The notes under the pieces are model-generated. The model saw only the letters and a list, made by a program, of their open reading frames with translations. It did no database searches and was not told where the DNA came from. From Caldifarciminota bacterium (GTDB lineage Bacteria > Hydrothermota > Tepidihabitantia > SM23-42), in NCBI GenBank assembly GCA_020349965.1, contig CP070705.1, positions 1,340,778-1,388,987 of the forward strand: a DNA stretch of 48,210 bases. The letters are read 5' to 3'. This document shows, in pieces, positions 1 through 8,926 of the stretch (within the stretch, counting starts at the first letter, position 1; every line of letters begins with the position of its first letter). Position numbers and translations under genes: made by a program.

Positions 1-584
1 GTTTGTGTCTTTATTGCATGTGTGCAATTGACACATTCTATGTACCTTTCCTAACCGAGCGTGATTTGACTATTCGCTCGCGCTGCTTTCATTGTCGGGC
101 CGAGCTCGAAATAAGCATAAAAGAATGTAAGATTGTTGACGCGAAGCCATCGCGTTCAATTACTATTTGGAAGAGCGCAGCTGAATATGACTGCCCAATG
201 ACAAATTTCTTCTGCTCCAAAGAGCATCTAACGGAGTGGTGGAAAAAGGCGTCCAAAGAACCTGGTCAGCCCTGCAATCCTGTTGAGGCACTAGCTCATG
301 GTAGAAAAACTGTAGAATCCATGTATAAATCAAAGGCAGGGTTGAACGAGATTCTCTGGGCAAAAGCAGATGAGCTTGTATGTTATTGCCGGGAAGTGCC
401 TAAAGCAACGATCATTGCGGCTATCAAGAGAGGTGCATCCAGCGTGGAGGAAATTGCGGGGACCACTACCGCGTGCACTGGCGGTTGGTGCAAAGAGACG
501 AATCCAAAAAAAAGATGCTGTTGTGTTGATCTTGAGGCTCTACTTGAGGCTTATCGCCCAATACCGCGAAATCGTATCTCTTGA
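1..584 (+). CDS. MerB-like organomercurial lyase fused to a C-terminal [2Fe-2S] domain (5' partial)
   Basis: The reading frame is open at the window edge, so the N-terminus is missing. The visible 5' half matches the MerB catalytic core: a C-A-I-D-T motif (Cys7, Asp10 of the visible part), R-C-F-H-C (Cys28) and D-C-P-M-T-N-F-F (Cys64). These correspond to the MerB active-site set Cys96, Asp99, Cys117 and Cys159, so C-Hg (or another carbon-metal) bond cleavage is plausible. The last ~65 residues resemble a BFD/CopZ-type [2Fe-2S] domain: V-C-Y-C near residue 126 and a C-T-G-G-W-C...C-C-C cluster near 158-174. No merA, merR or transporter is visible, so the true substrate is uncertain. Fold assignment is good; function is inferred. 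Confidence 0.75.
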   Translation, partial: LCLYCMCAIDTFYVPFLTERDLTIRSRCFHCRAELEISIKECKIVDAKPSRSITIWKSAAEYDCPMTNFFCSKEHLTEWWKKASKEPGQPCNPVEALAHGRKTVESMYKSKAGLNEILWAKADELVCYCREVPKATIIAAIKRGASSVEEIAGTTTACTGGWCKETNPKKRCCCVDLEALLEAYRPIPRNRIS

Positions 585-814
585 AGCGCAAGCCACCCCG
601 CCAGGACGTTATAGACAAAAAACAAGTAGAATCAAACAGCAAGCATCTCCAAATCGACGGATGGTAATTCTTCCGAAGCTATACTACAATACTACAAAAT
701 CACGATATTTCGATAATTTGATAGTTGTTTTTCCTTACAGTTGTTATTCTAAGCAATGCAATGGCTTAGGTGGAATCGGACTTGACAGACAAGATCATCA
801 CACAGCGTTTAGGA

Positions 815-1702
815 TTAAAAATTTGCTCTGAGCCATTCAAGAATTGTCTTAGACACTTCCGTTTCTTTGCCTAGATAATTGTGAGGTGCTCCATCAATAA
901 TTCTCGTGTCGACTCTTGAACTTGACTTTGCTTTGGATCTGATAAGCTCCAATGTTTCGCTAATATTTCCTAAGACATATTCACCATTGTTACCGAAAAG
1001 GATCAACATAGGCGTTTGTATTGATGATAATTCTCTGAAGCTTCGCCTTCTGTTTCTATATGGGAAGATATCCAGTGGTGTTTTATCACTATAGGAATTT
1101 AAGTAGGTATTCGCACTCATAGGACAGAAAACTGCCCACGTTGGCATAAGGGTGTGCCCCCTATTTGCTTTAACCAAATTCGATGCTCGGTGGATAGCCT
1201 TCTTGAATCTATTTTTCCCTAACCTACTCTGTAGTATACCAATATCATCACATGGTGACAGAAGAACGATGGCCTTAACTTTCTTGATCTTCTTACGATA
1301 TTGATAATAAGCAACTTTATTTGCGCCTGTACTGTGTCCTTGAAGGCAAATTGCATCTATCCCCGCGGTCTTCAAATATTCAATCGCTGCATCTATGTCA
1401 TATATGCAATCAGAGAATATTTCGTATGCACCGCCTCCGTCAATATAGGAAATGTCCTTTCCGCTTGTTTTCATAAGATCCGTAAAATAGTCATGTCCCC
1501 TATTGTTGAAAACAAAGAAAGAATAGCCGAATCGTGTCAATTCCCTAGCTAATGAGTCAATAAAATGATTTTCATAGAAATTGCCCGATAAACCGTGAAT
1601 ATGTATTACTGCTTTCGAGTTATCGTTGGCTTCCGGTTTGAAGAACAGCCCCTGCAATTCAATATTATCGATTGTGTGAAATCTAAGGAATTCACTTTTC
1701 AT
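815..1702 (-). CDS. alpha/beta hydrolase (DUF1749-like)
   Basis: 295 residues of a complete alpha/beta-hydrolase fold. An oxyanion-type motif H-I-H-G-L-S-G lies near residues 34-40. The nucleophile elbow G-H-S-T-G gives Ser near residue 133. A late H near residue 272 (G-A-P-H-N-Y) fits the catalytic His. There is no signal peptide, so the protein is probably cytoplasmic. The start is an ATG preceded by AAGGAG at a slightly long distance. Substrate cannot be deduced; DUF1749 relatives include siderophore- and ester-cleaving enzymes. The gene is more AT-rich than most of the window and sits beside a decayed gene, which hints that this end is accessory DNA. It converges with the MerB-like gene. 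Confidence 0.75.
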   Translation of the reverse strand: MKSEFLRFHTIDNIELQGLFFKPEANDNSKAVIHIHGLSGNFYENHFIDSLARELTRFGYSFFVFNNRGHDYFTDLMKTSGKDISYIDGGGAYEIFSDCIYDIDAAIEYLKTAGIDAICLQGHSTGANKVAYYQYRKKIKKVKAIVLLSPCDDIGILQSRLGKNRFKKAIHRASNLVKANRGHTLMPTWAVFCPMSANTYLNSYSDKTPLDIFPYRNRRRSFRELSSIQTPMLILFGNNGEYVLGNISETLELIRSKAKSSSRVDTRIIDGAPHNYLGKETEVSKTILEWLRANF

Positions 1703-1857
1703 TTCTTGCCTCTCCTTTCTTAAAGTTTTGGGTGTATCTGACTTCTTAGATACTGCCTTGCTTCAACACCATTTCTTTTTGTGCGTTTGTATTTCCCTAA
1801 AAATTCCAGACAGGTCTGTTTTAATAGATTCACTCTTGATTTTTTGACGAAATCATG

Positions 1858-2121
1858 TCACTCCGAGTCTGCTGTGTGAAATACAACTGAATCGTCCATT
1901 ATTAGGAAATCTAGGATATATGATTCCTTTATGTTACTCTTCTCAGTTACGTAAACACCAATGCCATTGCGAATTTGGTCTTCCAGGATTGTCCTAATTT
2001 CTCTCGCCTCTGTTTGTTTCGGTCTAGTATAAACACCCTCTCTATTCTGACTTTCTTATCTGTTGCTTCTATGTTTGAATTAAGTAATTCCCTGCCGAAT
2101 TTGGTATGCCAAAATCGCCTT
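1858..2121 (-). pseudogene. frameshifted remnant of an unidentified gene
   Basis: Between the hydrolase and the TonB-fusion gene the minus strand codes for a plausible protein fragment in two frames. The first begins around W-H-T-K-F-G-R-E-L-L-N and continues through R-I-E-R-V-F-I-L-D-R. The second continues as A-R-E-I-R-T-I-L-E-D-Q-I-R-N-G-I-G-V and ends at a TGA at 1858. Joining them needs a one-base loss near position 2015. The combined text resembles regulatory domains with an 'R-R-I-F-I-L-D...I-L-E-E-Q-I-x-x-G-I-x-V' pattern, whose family I cannot name. The N-terminal part is missing: the remnant starts right where the neighbouring gene ends, as if cut by a recombination junction. Confidence 0.45.
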
Positions 2122-4167
2122 TTATTGCGGTGTGAATGTGAAGGGAATCGATACCCTCTGTTCAAAGGGCGTGCCATCCTTTGTGGCAGGTGTGAATTCC
2201 CAACGACGTGCTGCATCAAGTGCTGCCTGTTCACATGCGGGATTGCCAAAGCTATTCAGTATCGTAGCTTCTTTTACACGACCATCCGTTCCCACAAGAA
2301 CCCTGACAACAACAGTTCCCGATGCCTGAAATTCCAGAGCCGCTGCCGGGTACTTTGGCTGAACACGGCTTACCGGTTCGGCACGGGTAATGATTGACGG
2401 CTTGGGCGGAGGAGGAACAGATAGCGCAACCGTAGTGATCGTATCACTCACAGCAGTATCGCTTTGCGCAGCTGCTTCAAGAATCATCTCCGGCTCCACC
2501 GAAGGCGGTTCCTCACTTTCCGTGGCGATCTCCTCCGTAGCAAGTCCAGTCGGAGCACTCCTGCCCGCGCTTGCAGCCGATGATTCCAAAGCAGGAGAAA
2601 GAGCGGCAATACCTACGCGACGTTCGGCTTCAGGTATCCAGTAGGATTGAGCATTCACTAACTTAACTTCATTTTCAAAACCTTTGACACGCTTGTACGT
2701 CGCTGCGATTTGGTCAGGCACGACGAGGAATGCGTAGGGCTGATCCTCATAAACGGCTTTTTGAAATTCGTTCCAGATGCTTCTTGCCTTTTTGCGGTCA
2801 AGCATGGCCACTCCCAAATCGATCAGAGAATCGACGAATGGGTTCGTGTAGGATACAAAATTGTACCGACCTTTTGAATGCCAGTAAACACCGGGGTCGA
2901 TCTTCTCCCCGACACGCCACCCCATGATATAACCGTCGAACTGCTGATCAACCAACGCGGTTACGAATGTATTGGCGTCAAGAGTCTGTGATATTACTCT
3001 CACACCGATTTTCTGCAAATCCTCGCTAATGTATCGCAATATTGCGACTCGATCAGGATTCTCTGAGTTGGTGATAATCCTGACCGTGAAATCTGTACGA
3101 TTCAAATCGATCGTGCGGTTACGATTATAATCTCCGAAACCTTTGCTCTGGAGTATTGAACGTGCACCGTCAACATCGTATGGAATTGCGTTAAACGTTC
3201 CGTCATAACCCCAAGAAGACGGTGGCAAAGGACCGAGGCAAAGTTCGCCCATCCCTGCATAGATATCTCTCAATATGCGTTGCCGGTCTATTGCCATAGC
3301 AAGAGCCCTCCGCACCTCTCTATCCTGAAGAAATGGATGATTCAAATTCCAGGCGACATACAAATACGAATTGCCCGGTTCAGAAATGATGCTGATGTTA
3401 TCATTACCGCTCAGTTCATTGGCAGCGGTCGGCGCAATATTGAATATTAAATCCACAACGCCATTTTGAAAATCATCGATCATCCGCCTCGTACTGGAGT
3501 AGTATTTTATGATTATCTCATCGAGGGGCGGTCGTCCTCTGTAATATTCTTCGTTCGCGCTCAGTACCATTCCCGAACCTTGTACCCACTCAGATATTTT
3601 GTAGGGGCCGTTTCCAACCGGTTCAGCGCCAAAACCGACCCCCGTCTGTACATACACGTGTTTTGGCACAGGCATGATGTCGGAATCGGTGAGGATATCG
3701 GAATACACTTTTTCAAACGTGAACTTGATAGTGTGATCATTGAGCACCAGCACATCAGTGATGAACCGTAACGAATTAACATTAGGATAATTTTTCGAGG
3801 GGTCCTTCATCTGCTGATAGGTATACAGCACGTCATGGGCAGTCACAGGCTGGCCGTCCCACCACGTGACATTCTTTCTCAGAAAATATGTAACAGATCT
3901 TAGATCTTCGGAGAATTCCCACGATTCAGCGAGCATGGGTTTCATTTTGCCGGTCTCTTTATCAATACCGTGTAAACGCAGGAAGAGTAACTCCATTATC
4001 TCGCCAGATGAAAAGACCGAAGGTTCAAGTGGGTCTATCCTTGCGGGTAATTCCATCGTGCCGATCACAAGCTTGCCGCCTTGTTCGCCGACAAACCTAT
4101 CTTCCTCCTCTGCGCAGGAGACGAATCCTATAGATAATATGATCAAAAAAACAAGCAGACATCGCAT
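2122..4167 (-). CDS. peptide/nickel-type ABC substrate-binding lipoprotein fused to a TonB C-terminal domain
   Basis: 681 residues. A lipoprotein signal ends at F-V-S-C (Cys near residue 19). Residues ~30-520 are an SBP_bac_5 (OppA/DppA-like) domain, with G-G-K-L-V-I-G-T at its start, the L-A-E-S-W-E-F-S motif and the typical W-D-G-Q-P-V-T-A-H-D-V segment. A low-complexity Ser/Glu/Pro linker (~520-600, including P-P-P-P) leads to a TonB_C domain with Q-P-K-Y-P-A-A-A, V-G-T-D-G-R-V and A-A-R-R-W-E-F-T-P-A. No permease or ATPase genes of an Opp system are adjacent. A lipid-anchored binding protein carrying a TonB C-terminus may pass substrate between outer-membrane and inner-membrane systems, but that is inference. 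SD GAGAGG lies 5 nt before ATG. Confidence 0.88.
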   Translation of the reverse strand: MRCLLVFLIILSIGFVSCAEEEDRFVGEQGGKLVIGTMELPARIDPLEPSVFSSGEIMELLFLRLHGIDKETGKMKPMLAESWEFSEDLRSVTYFLRKNVTWWDGQPVTAHDVLYTYQQMKDPSKNYPNVNSLRFITDVLVLNDHTIKFTFEKVYSDILTDSDIMPVPKHVYVQTGVGFGAEPVGNGPYKISEWVQGSGMVLSANEEYYRGRPPLDEIIIKYYSSTRRMIDDFQNGVVDLIFNIAPTAANELSGNDNISIISEPGNSYLYVAWNLNHPFLQDREVRRALAMAIDRQRILRDIYAGMGELCLGPLPPSSWGYDGTFNAIPYDVDGARSILQSKGFGDYNRNRTIDLNRTDFTVRIITNSENPDRVAILRYISEDLQKIGVRVISQTLDANTFVTALVDQQFDGYIMGWRVGEKIDPGVYWHSKGRYNFVSYTNPFVDSLIDLGVAMLDRKKARSIWNEFQKAVYEDQPYAFLVVPDQIAATYKRVKGFENEVKLVNAQSYWIPEAERRVGIAALSPALESSAASAGRSAPTGLATEEIATESEEPPSVEPEMILEAAAQSDTAVSDTITTVALSVPPPPKPSIITRAEPVSRVQPKYPAAALEFQASGTVVVRVLVGTDGRVKEATILNSFGNPACEQAALDAARRWEFTPATKDGTPFEQRVSIPFTFTPQ

Positions 4168-4223
4168 ACTAGCCTCTCATAACTAATCGAATTATAGTGC
4201 CGATCGCAAATTTGTCAATAGAC

Positions 4224-5063
4224 TTAATTCTCAGATGCGGAATTACCAAAATAAACCTTCATATGAGGCCATGGTATTTCAATGCCTTCGCGATCAAACT
4301 CATTCTTGATGCGTTTTCGCAACTCACCCATGACTTCCCACTGCATACTTGGCCTTGTATCGCCGAGAATCTTGATATCGATGCCTGAATCTCCCAAAGC
4401 ATCCACCCTCAGTACTTGCGGCGCCTTTAGTATCTTGTCTCTCCAATTCTTCTCTTCCACCATCTCCGCGCACACACGGTTGATCACTCCGATAACGCGG
4501 TCAAGGTCCTCGTTGTAGCTGACCGAAATATTCATATTCACACGAGAGTACTCCTTGGTGAAATTGCTCGCAACCCCAATCTCACTATTGGGTATGTGGT
4601 GGACGATTCCATCCAGATCTCTGAGAACTGTCCGCCGCAGGTTGACATCCTCCACCAAACCACTTATCCCCGCCACCCTCACGACATCACCTATGCCGTA
4701 TTGGTCCTCCATGAGTATGAAGAGCCCGTTTATCAAATCTTTTATCAGAGTTTGTGCACCAAAACTGACTGCAAGCCCAAGTATACCCAAGCTGGCTAAT
4801 GCTGGACCGATGTTAACGCCGATTTGCCCGAGTATCGTGAAAAGAACGATTATTCCCAGCAATATGCCTATTGTGTTCGTAATGACGTGAGAGATAGTCT
4901 TACTACGCTTTTTAATGATGAAATCCGATTTGTCCCTCATTCGCAACAAGATCGTCTTTTTGATGACGCGGGGGACCAAACGTTGAGCAATCAAGAAGGC
5001 TACGCCACCAAGAATAATAATTATGGCAATCTTGATGCCATGAACCTGTAACCATTCAATCAT
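4224..5063 (-). CDS. MscS-family small-conductance mechanosensitive channel
   Basis: 279 residues. One N-terminal transmembrane helix (I-A-I-I-I-I-L-G-G-V-A-F) and a second hydrophobic stretch precede the pore-lining helix, which has the Gly/Ala-rich pattern A-L-A-S-L-G-I-L-G-L-A-V-S-F-G-A-Q. The MscS beta-domain follows (Q-Y-G-I-G-D-V-V, then V-E-D-V-N-L-R-R-T). The C-terminal domain ends with G-I-E-I-P-W-P, typical of the family. The start at 5063 is chosen over an upstream ATG because AGGAGG sits exactly 4 nt before it. Expected role: release of solutes on hypo-osmotic shock at the inner membrane. It follows the UDP-glucose dehydrogenase gene after about 50 nt and is probably cotranscribed. 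Confidence 0.92.
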   Translation of the reverse strand: MIEWLQVHGIKIAIIIILGGVAFLIAQRLVPRVIKKTILLRMRDKSDFIIKKRSKTISHVITNTIGILLGIIVLFTILGQIGVNIGPALASLGILGLAVSFGAQTLIKDLINGLFILMEDQYGIGDVVRVAGISGLVEDVNLRRTVLRDLDGIVHHIPNSEIGVASNFTKEYSRVNMNISVSYNEDLDRVIGVINRVCAEMVEEKNWRDKILKAPQVLRVDALGDSGIDIKILGDTRPSMQWEVMGELRKRIKNEFDREGIEIPWPHMKVYFGNSASEN

Positions 5064-5116
5064 CTTTCCTCCTGTTTGGATCAATCAAAGAGAAGCATTG
5101 CGATTCCGCTGCCATC

Positions 5117-6406
5117 CTACCGACCTATTCCACAATATATAAACCCCAGATCTTTCATCTTTTTGGGTTCGAACACGTTACGTCCGTCGATGAACACCGG
5201 TTTGCGCATAGTCCGTCTGACCCTCTCTAAATCCATCTGTTTGAACTCGTCCCACTCGGTGACAAGAATAATAGCATCGACCCCGTCCGCGGTCTCGTAT
5301 AGATCCCGGCAATAATCAATACCCTTCATCATCTTCTTGGCACGCTCGATCGCGGCAGGATCGTAAGCCTTGACCACGGCTCCAGCCTTCTGCAGAGCCT
5401 TTATCACCGTAATTGACGGTGCGTCTCTCATATCGTCGGTATTGGGTTTGAATGCCAGACCAAGAATACCGATCGTCCTGCCTCGCAGATACTGGAGTGA
5501 TTCCTCGGCCTTCTTAACCACTCGGAGCATCTGGTCCTCATTTATCCGCTCCACTTCTTTCAATAACCTGAAATCATATCCGAGTTCTGAGGACATACTA
5601 ATGAATGCCTTCAAATCTTTGGGAAAGCAGGAACCTCCATACCCGACACCAGCATTGAGAAAGGCACGACCAATCCTTTTATCCATTCCCATACCTTCGG
5701 CCACTTTGACTATGTCAGCACCGGTCTTTTCGCACAGCACCGAAACGGCATTGATGAAAGATATCTTCGTCGAAAGAAAAGCATTCGAAGTAAGTTTTAT
5801 CAATTCAGCACTCGCAATATCCGTCACTATCTTAGGTGCATTGATCGGTTTGTATAGCTCTAGCAATCTCTGCTCGGCCTTCTTACTCTCAACACCCAAA
5901 ACGATCCTATCAGGGCAGAGGAATTCATTGACAGCGGCCCCCTCCCTTAGGAACTCCGGGTTTGAGGCAACATCGAATTCAATGTCACGCGTACACGATT
6001 TCTCGATCATAGTCCGCAACCTCCTCCCCGTCAGCACCGGGACTGTACTCTTCTCGACGATGATCCTATATTCAACCATGGCTGTGCCTATCTCGGTTGC
6101 GACATGTTCAATACCCGAAAGGTCCGCTTCTCCGCTTGCCTTTGGAGGCGTACCGACGGCAATGAAGATAAAAAGTGACTGTTCGATCCCCTTCCGGATA
6201 TCGGTCGTGAACGACAGCCTACCGGCACGAACATTCTTCTTGACCATCTCTCCAAGACCGGGTTCGAAAATAGGAATTTCTCCTTTATTCAACATATTAA
6301 TTTTCTGCGTATCATTGTCTACGCAAACTACTTCGTGCCCGATCTCGGCAAAGCACGCCCCGGAGACAAGTCCGATGTAACCTGTACCGACCATGCACAC
6401 TTTCAT
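5117..6406 (-). CDS. ugd: UDP-glucose 6-dehydrogenase
   Basis: 429 residues, full length. The N-terminal Rossmann fold has G-T-G-Y-I-G-L-V-S-G (about 7-16). The catalytic motif G-G-S-C-F-P-K-D (Cys near 258) and the C-terminal domain signature G-L-A-F-K-P-N-T-D-D-M-R are present. The enzyme makes UDP-glucuronate from UDP-glucose with two NAD+, feeding acidic polysaccharide or lipid sugars. AGGAGG lies 4 nt before ATG. It is downstream of a GT2 glycosyltransferase and a flippase-like membrane protein in one minus-strand operon, which supports a surface glycan or glycolipid role. Confidence 0.95.
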   Translation of the reverse strand: MKVCMVGTGYIGLVSGACFAEIGHEVVCVDNDTQKINMLNKGEIPIFEPGLGEMVKKNVRAGRLSFTTDIRKGIEQSLFIFIAVGTPPKASGEADLSGIEHVATEIGTAMVEYRIIVEKSTVPVLTGRRLRTMIEKSCTRDIEFDVASNPEFLREGAAVNEFLCPDRIVLGVESKKAEQRLLELYKPINAPKIVTDIASAELIKLTSNAFLSTKISFINAVSVLCEKTGADIVKVAEGMGMDKRIGRAFLNAGVGYGGSCFPKDLKAFISMSSELGYDFRLLKEVERINEDQMLRVVKKAEESLQYLRGRTIGILGLAFKPNTDDMRDAPSITVIKALQKAGAVVKAYDPAAIERAKKMMKGIDYCRDLYETADGVDAIILVTEWDEFKQMDLERVRRTMRKPVFIDGRNVFEPKKMKDLGFIYCGIGR

Positions 6407-6437
6407 TTAACCTCCTCATACCATCGGTCATTCGATT

Positions 6438-7397
6438 TCATAGATATGTCTGGTAACGTTTCGTGAAAGCAAAGTATATGCCGCCCAAGAGTGAGTAGGC
6501 AAAAATAATGAAAAAAGACAGCAAGGACATGGCCAAGGCCAATTCACCACTGAGTCCGACGCGGGCAAAGAGCATGACGTATGTATTCTCTCTCACCCCG
6601 AGACCGTTCAATGAAACCGGTATCATCGAAATAACGTTTATGATCGGAATGTAGATGAAGAAAGGGAGCAAACCCACTTCTGAATATCCCATGCCCCTCA
6701 ATACAAAGAAGGGCGCGACGGAAAGCGCCGCCTGAATGATAAGAGAATGCGCGATACAGAAAATAATCGGCCTCCAGGCACCGCCAAAATCGGTCCCTGC
6801 CTCGTGCAAGCGGTTTATCCTCTCTCCCAATCTCATGAAACGCAGCCTCCCGATGATAGGCGAAAATACCCGGAATGCTTTCCGTGAAAAGAAAACGAAG
6901 GTTATCGCCACAATTACGCTCAAACCTATCACCATGAAGGGGAGAAACTCTGTTTCACTCCGCAGCACTAATAAATAGACGACGGCGATCAAAGCAAGTA
7001 TGAATAATCCAACAAATCCCAGAATCCGATCCACAAGGACCGTTGCCAGGGAATCAGCACGGCGGCCTCTCATGGTATATACGACACGCATCATGTCACC
7101 ACCCACTGTGGTCGGCAGGAGATTGTTGAAGAACAATGAAATGAAATAGATTCTCAGCGTCTGCGTAAACGGAACGCGAAACTTCTTGAAATCGAGCAGC
7201 ACCTGCCAGCGCCAGGCAGATACGATGATGAACACAAAATATATGACGGCAGCGTAAACAAGATAGTCTGAGCGCATTTGTCGGATGTGATCGAAGATCT
7301 CCTGTATGTCGAGTGTCCAGAGTAGGAAAATAACAAGACCGACACCGACAACGACCCTGGCCGTAGTGAGTAATACCTTACGCTTCCCGCTTCTCAA
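6438..7397 (-). CDS. lysylphosphatidylglycerol synthase-type (UPF0104) integral membrane protein
   Basis: 319 residues with about eight hydrophobic helices. The signature L-L-P-T-T-V-G-G-D (about 95-103) and the later S-L-N-G-L-G-V-R-E motif are typical of the 'flippase-like domain' family related to the MprF transmembrane part. There is no aminoacyl-transfer domain. The start appears to be a TTG inside the end of the upstream glycosyltransferase gene (20-nt overlap), so translation is likely coupled. The linkage to glycosyltransferase and ugd suggests lipid or glycolipid translocation across the inner membrane. Confidence 0.82.
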   Translation of the reverse strand: MRSGKRKVLLTTARVVVGVGLVIFLLWTLDIQEIFDHIRQMRSDYLVYAAVIYFVFIIVSAWRWQVLLDFKKFRVPFTQTLRIYFISLFFNNLLPTTVGGDMMRVVYTMRGRRADSLATVLVDRILGFVGLFILALIAVVYLLVLRSETEFLPFMVIGLSVIVAITFVFFSRKAFRVFSPIIGRLRFMRLGERINRLHEAGTDFGGAWRPIIFCIAHSLIIQAALSVAPFFVLRGMGYSEVGLLPFFIYIPIINVISMIPVSLNGLGVRENTYVMLFARVGLSGELALAMSLLSFFIIFAYSLLGGIYFAFTKRYQTYL

Positions 7398-8262
7398 GAT
7401 GGTCCAATATGGCTCGTATTGATTCTCCTATCAAAGCGAGAGAGAAAAACAGGATACCCGATATGATGAGCAGAATGACCAGGTAGAGCAATGGTCGGAA
7501 ACCTAGCCCGAAAATCCTCAAGATTATCGACAACACACCTATGGCAATTCCAGTAATCACTGAGAAGAGGCCGATCGTACCGAAATAAAGGAGGGGCTTC
7601 TTCATAAAAGATAACTGAAATTTCACAGCAAGCAAATCAAAAAAGCCTATGAGAATACGCGATTTCTGCTGGTACTTGGGCGCGCCAAATCTGCGCGGCC
7701 GTATGCTTACCTTGGTCTCCCCGATCTTAAAACCCGCCTCCTTGGCAAGCGGCACTACATAACGATGCCAATCCTTGCGCATTAATATTTCATTCAACAC
7801 TTCCTTCCTCACGGCTTTGACCGCGTTCATATCGTGCACCTGCAGCCCGAACAATTTCCGCGCCCAGCAGTTATAGACGTTAGAGACGAATCTCTTGTCG
7901 TACTTCCCTTGTTTCCATCCTGTGGCAACATCGTACCCGCTTTCGAGCAAAGCGACAAGTTTCGGTATGTCGTTCGGATCGTACTGCATATCAGCATCAA
8001 AGATGACAATTGCTCCACCACGGGCGGCTTTCGCTCCGGATATGATTGCCTGAGTCTTCCCCATATTACGTTTGTGCCTGATGTATTTCATATACCGCCG
8101 CTTATGTTTCCGGACGATATCGGATGTCCCGTCATCTGAACCATCGTCTACTATTATGATCTCGTAGTTCTTATTCTTCTTGATGAATTTGTCGAATTCT
8201 TCTATCAGGAGAGGCATGCTGGCCGCCTCGTTATAGGCAGGTACGACTACTGATATTTTCAT
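7378..8262 (-). CDS. GT2-family glycosyltransferase, dolichol-phosphate-mannose-synthase-like
   Basis: 294 residues. The GT-A domain opens with V-V-V-P-A-Y-N-E, followed by I-V-D-D-G-S-D-D-G-T and the metal-binding D-A-D-M-Q (about 91-95). Two hydrophobic helices at ~225-285 make a C-terminal membrane anchor. It probably transfers a nucleotide-activated sugar to a polyprenyl-phosphate or membrane lipid at the cytoplasmic face. It is the first gene of the operon with the flippase-like protein and ugd. The start codon lies only 6 nt after a TATAAT box, so the message should be leaderless; no SD is present. Confidence 0.88.
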   Translation of the reverse strand: MKISVVVPAYNEAASMPLLIEEFDKFIKKNKNYEIIIVDDGSDDGTSDIVRKHKRRYMKYIRHKRNMGKTQAIISGAKAARGGAIVIFDADMQYDPNDIPKLVALLESGYDVATGWKQGKYDKRFVSNVYNCWARKLFGLQVHDMNAVKAVRKEVLNEILMRKDWHRYVVPLAKEAGFKIGETKVSIRPRRFGAPKYQQKSRILIGFFDLLAVKFQLSFMKKPLLYFGTIGLFSVITGIAIGVLSIILRIFGLGFRPLLYLVILLIISGILFFSLALIGESIRAILDHLEKREA

Positions 8263-8268
8263 GATTTG

Positions 8269-8296
8269 ATTATACGAAATCTTTCTCCCGAGTCAA
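8269..8296 (-). promoter_or_regulatory. sigma-70-type promoter, leaderless start of the GT2 operon
   Basis: On the minus strand, TTGACT (8296-8291), a 16-nt spacer and TATAAT (8274-8269) are followed by 6 nt and then the ATG of the glycosyltransferase gene. Transcription would start at or next to the A of ATG. Confidence 0.75.
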
Positions 8297-8326
8297 TAGC
8301 AGAACCGATCAGGTCAGCGTATTACA

Positions 8327-8923
8327 CTAAACCGCTGGCAATGCATCAACTTGTTTCAAGATGGTTAGCTGACAGACTGCCTTCATCGTTTCAAAAACAC
8401 CGATCCCTCTGATCGCAACGCTTTCATAATACTGATAGCTCGCGGGATTGAGTTGAGCCTGAAGGTCCCTGATCTCCATAATATTGGGGAGGTCACGCTT
8501 ATTGTATTGTATAATCGTTGGAACGTCCTCCGGACTCAGATCGTATGCACTCAGGTTATCACGGAGGTTATACATGCTCTCGATGTTCTCCTCGAGCCGC
8601 TCCTGCTGGGAATCTACAACAAAAACCAAACCGTCGACACTCCTCAGTACCAATCGACGGGAAGCGTTGTAATAAACCTGGCCCGGTACGGTATAGAGAT
8701 GATACCGTAACTTCCAACCTTTTACCTCACCGACGTCAACCGGTAGGAAGTCGAAGAATATCGTCTGATCAAGGTCGGTCGCCAAACTCATCATCTGTCC
8801 TTTCCGATCATTCCCCATTCTGGCGTAGATAGAACGAAGGTTGGTCGTCTTGCCGCCTAAACTCGTACCGTAATAAACGATCTTCAGATTGATCTCTTTC
8901 TTTGCGTAATTCAGATTCGCCAT
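8327..8923 (-). CDS. MglA-like small Ras-family GTPase
   Basis: 198 residues. Walker A is G-T-S-L-G-G-K-T-T (19-27). The switch-II region has V-P-G-Q, in place of D-x-x-G, as is usual for bacterial MglA proteins. N-K-R-D gives guanine specificity. MglA proteins set cell polarity or motility, usually with an MglB roadblock partner, but no mglB is seen here. The gene begins 3 nt after the recJ stop codon and in the same reading frame, so the two are probably cotranscribed. Confidence 0.9.
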   Translation of the reverse strand: MANLNYAKKEINLKIVYYGTSLGGKTTNLRSIYARMGNDRKGQMMSLATDLDQTIFFDFLPVDVGEVKGWKLRYHLYTVPGQVYYNASRRLVLRSVDGLVFVVDSQQERLEENIESMYNLRDNLSAYDLSPEDVPTIIQYNKRDLPNIMEIRDLQAQLNPASYQYYESVAIRGIGVFETMKAVCQLTILKQVDALPAV

Positions 8924-8926
8924 CGA

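Noticed and set aside
370-831. 153-residue plus-strand ORF
   Set aside because: It overlaps the MerB-like gene in another frame, and the rest is low-information intergenic sequence.
1947-2249. 100-residue minus-strand ORF as an intact gene
   Set aside because: Its first half lies antisense-frame-wise inside the end of the TonB-fusion gene, and its second half is the frameshifted remnant.
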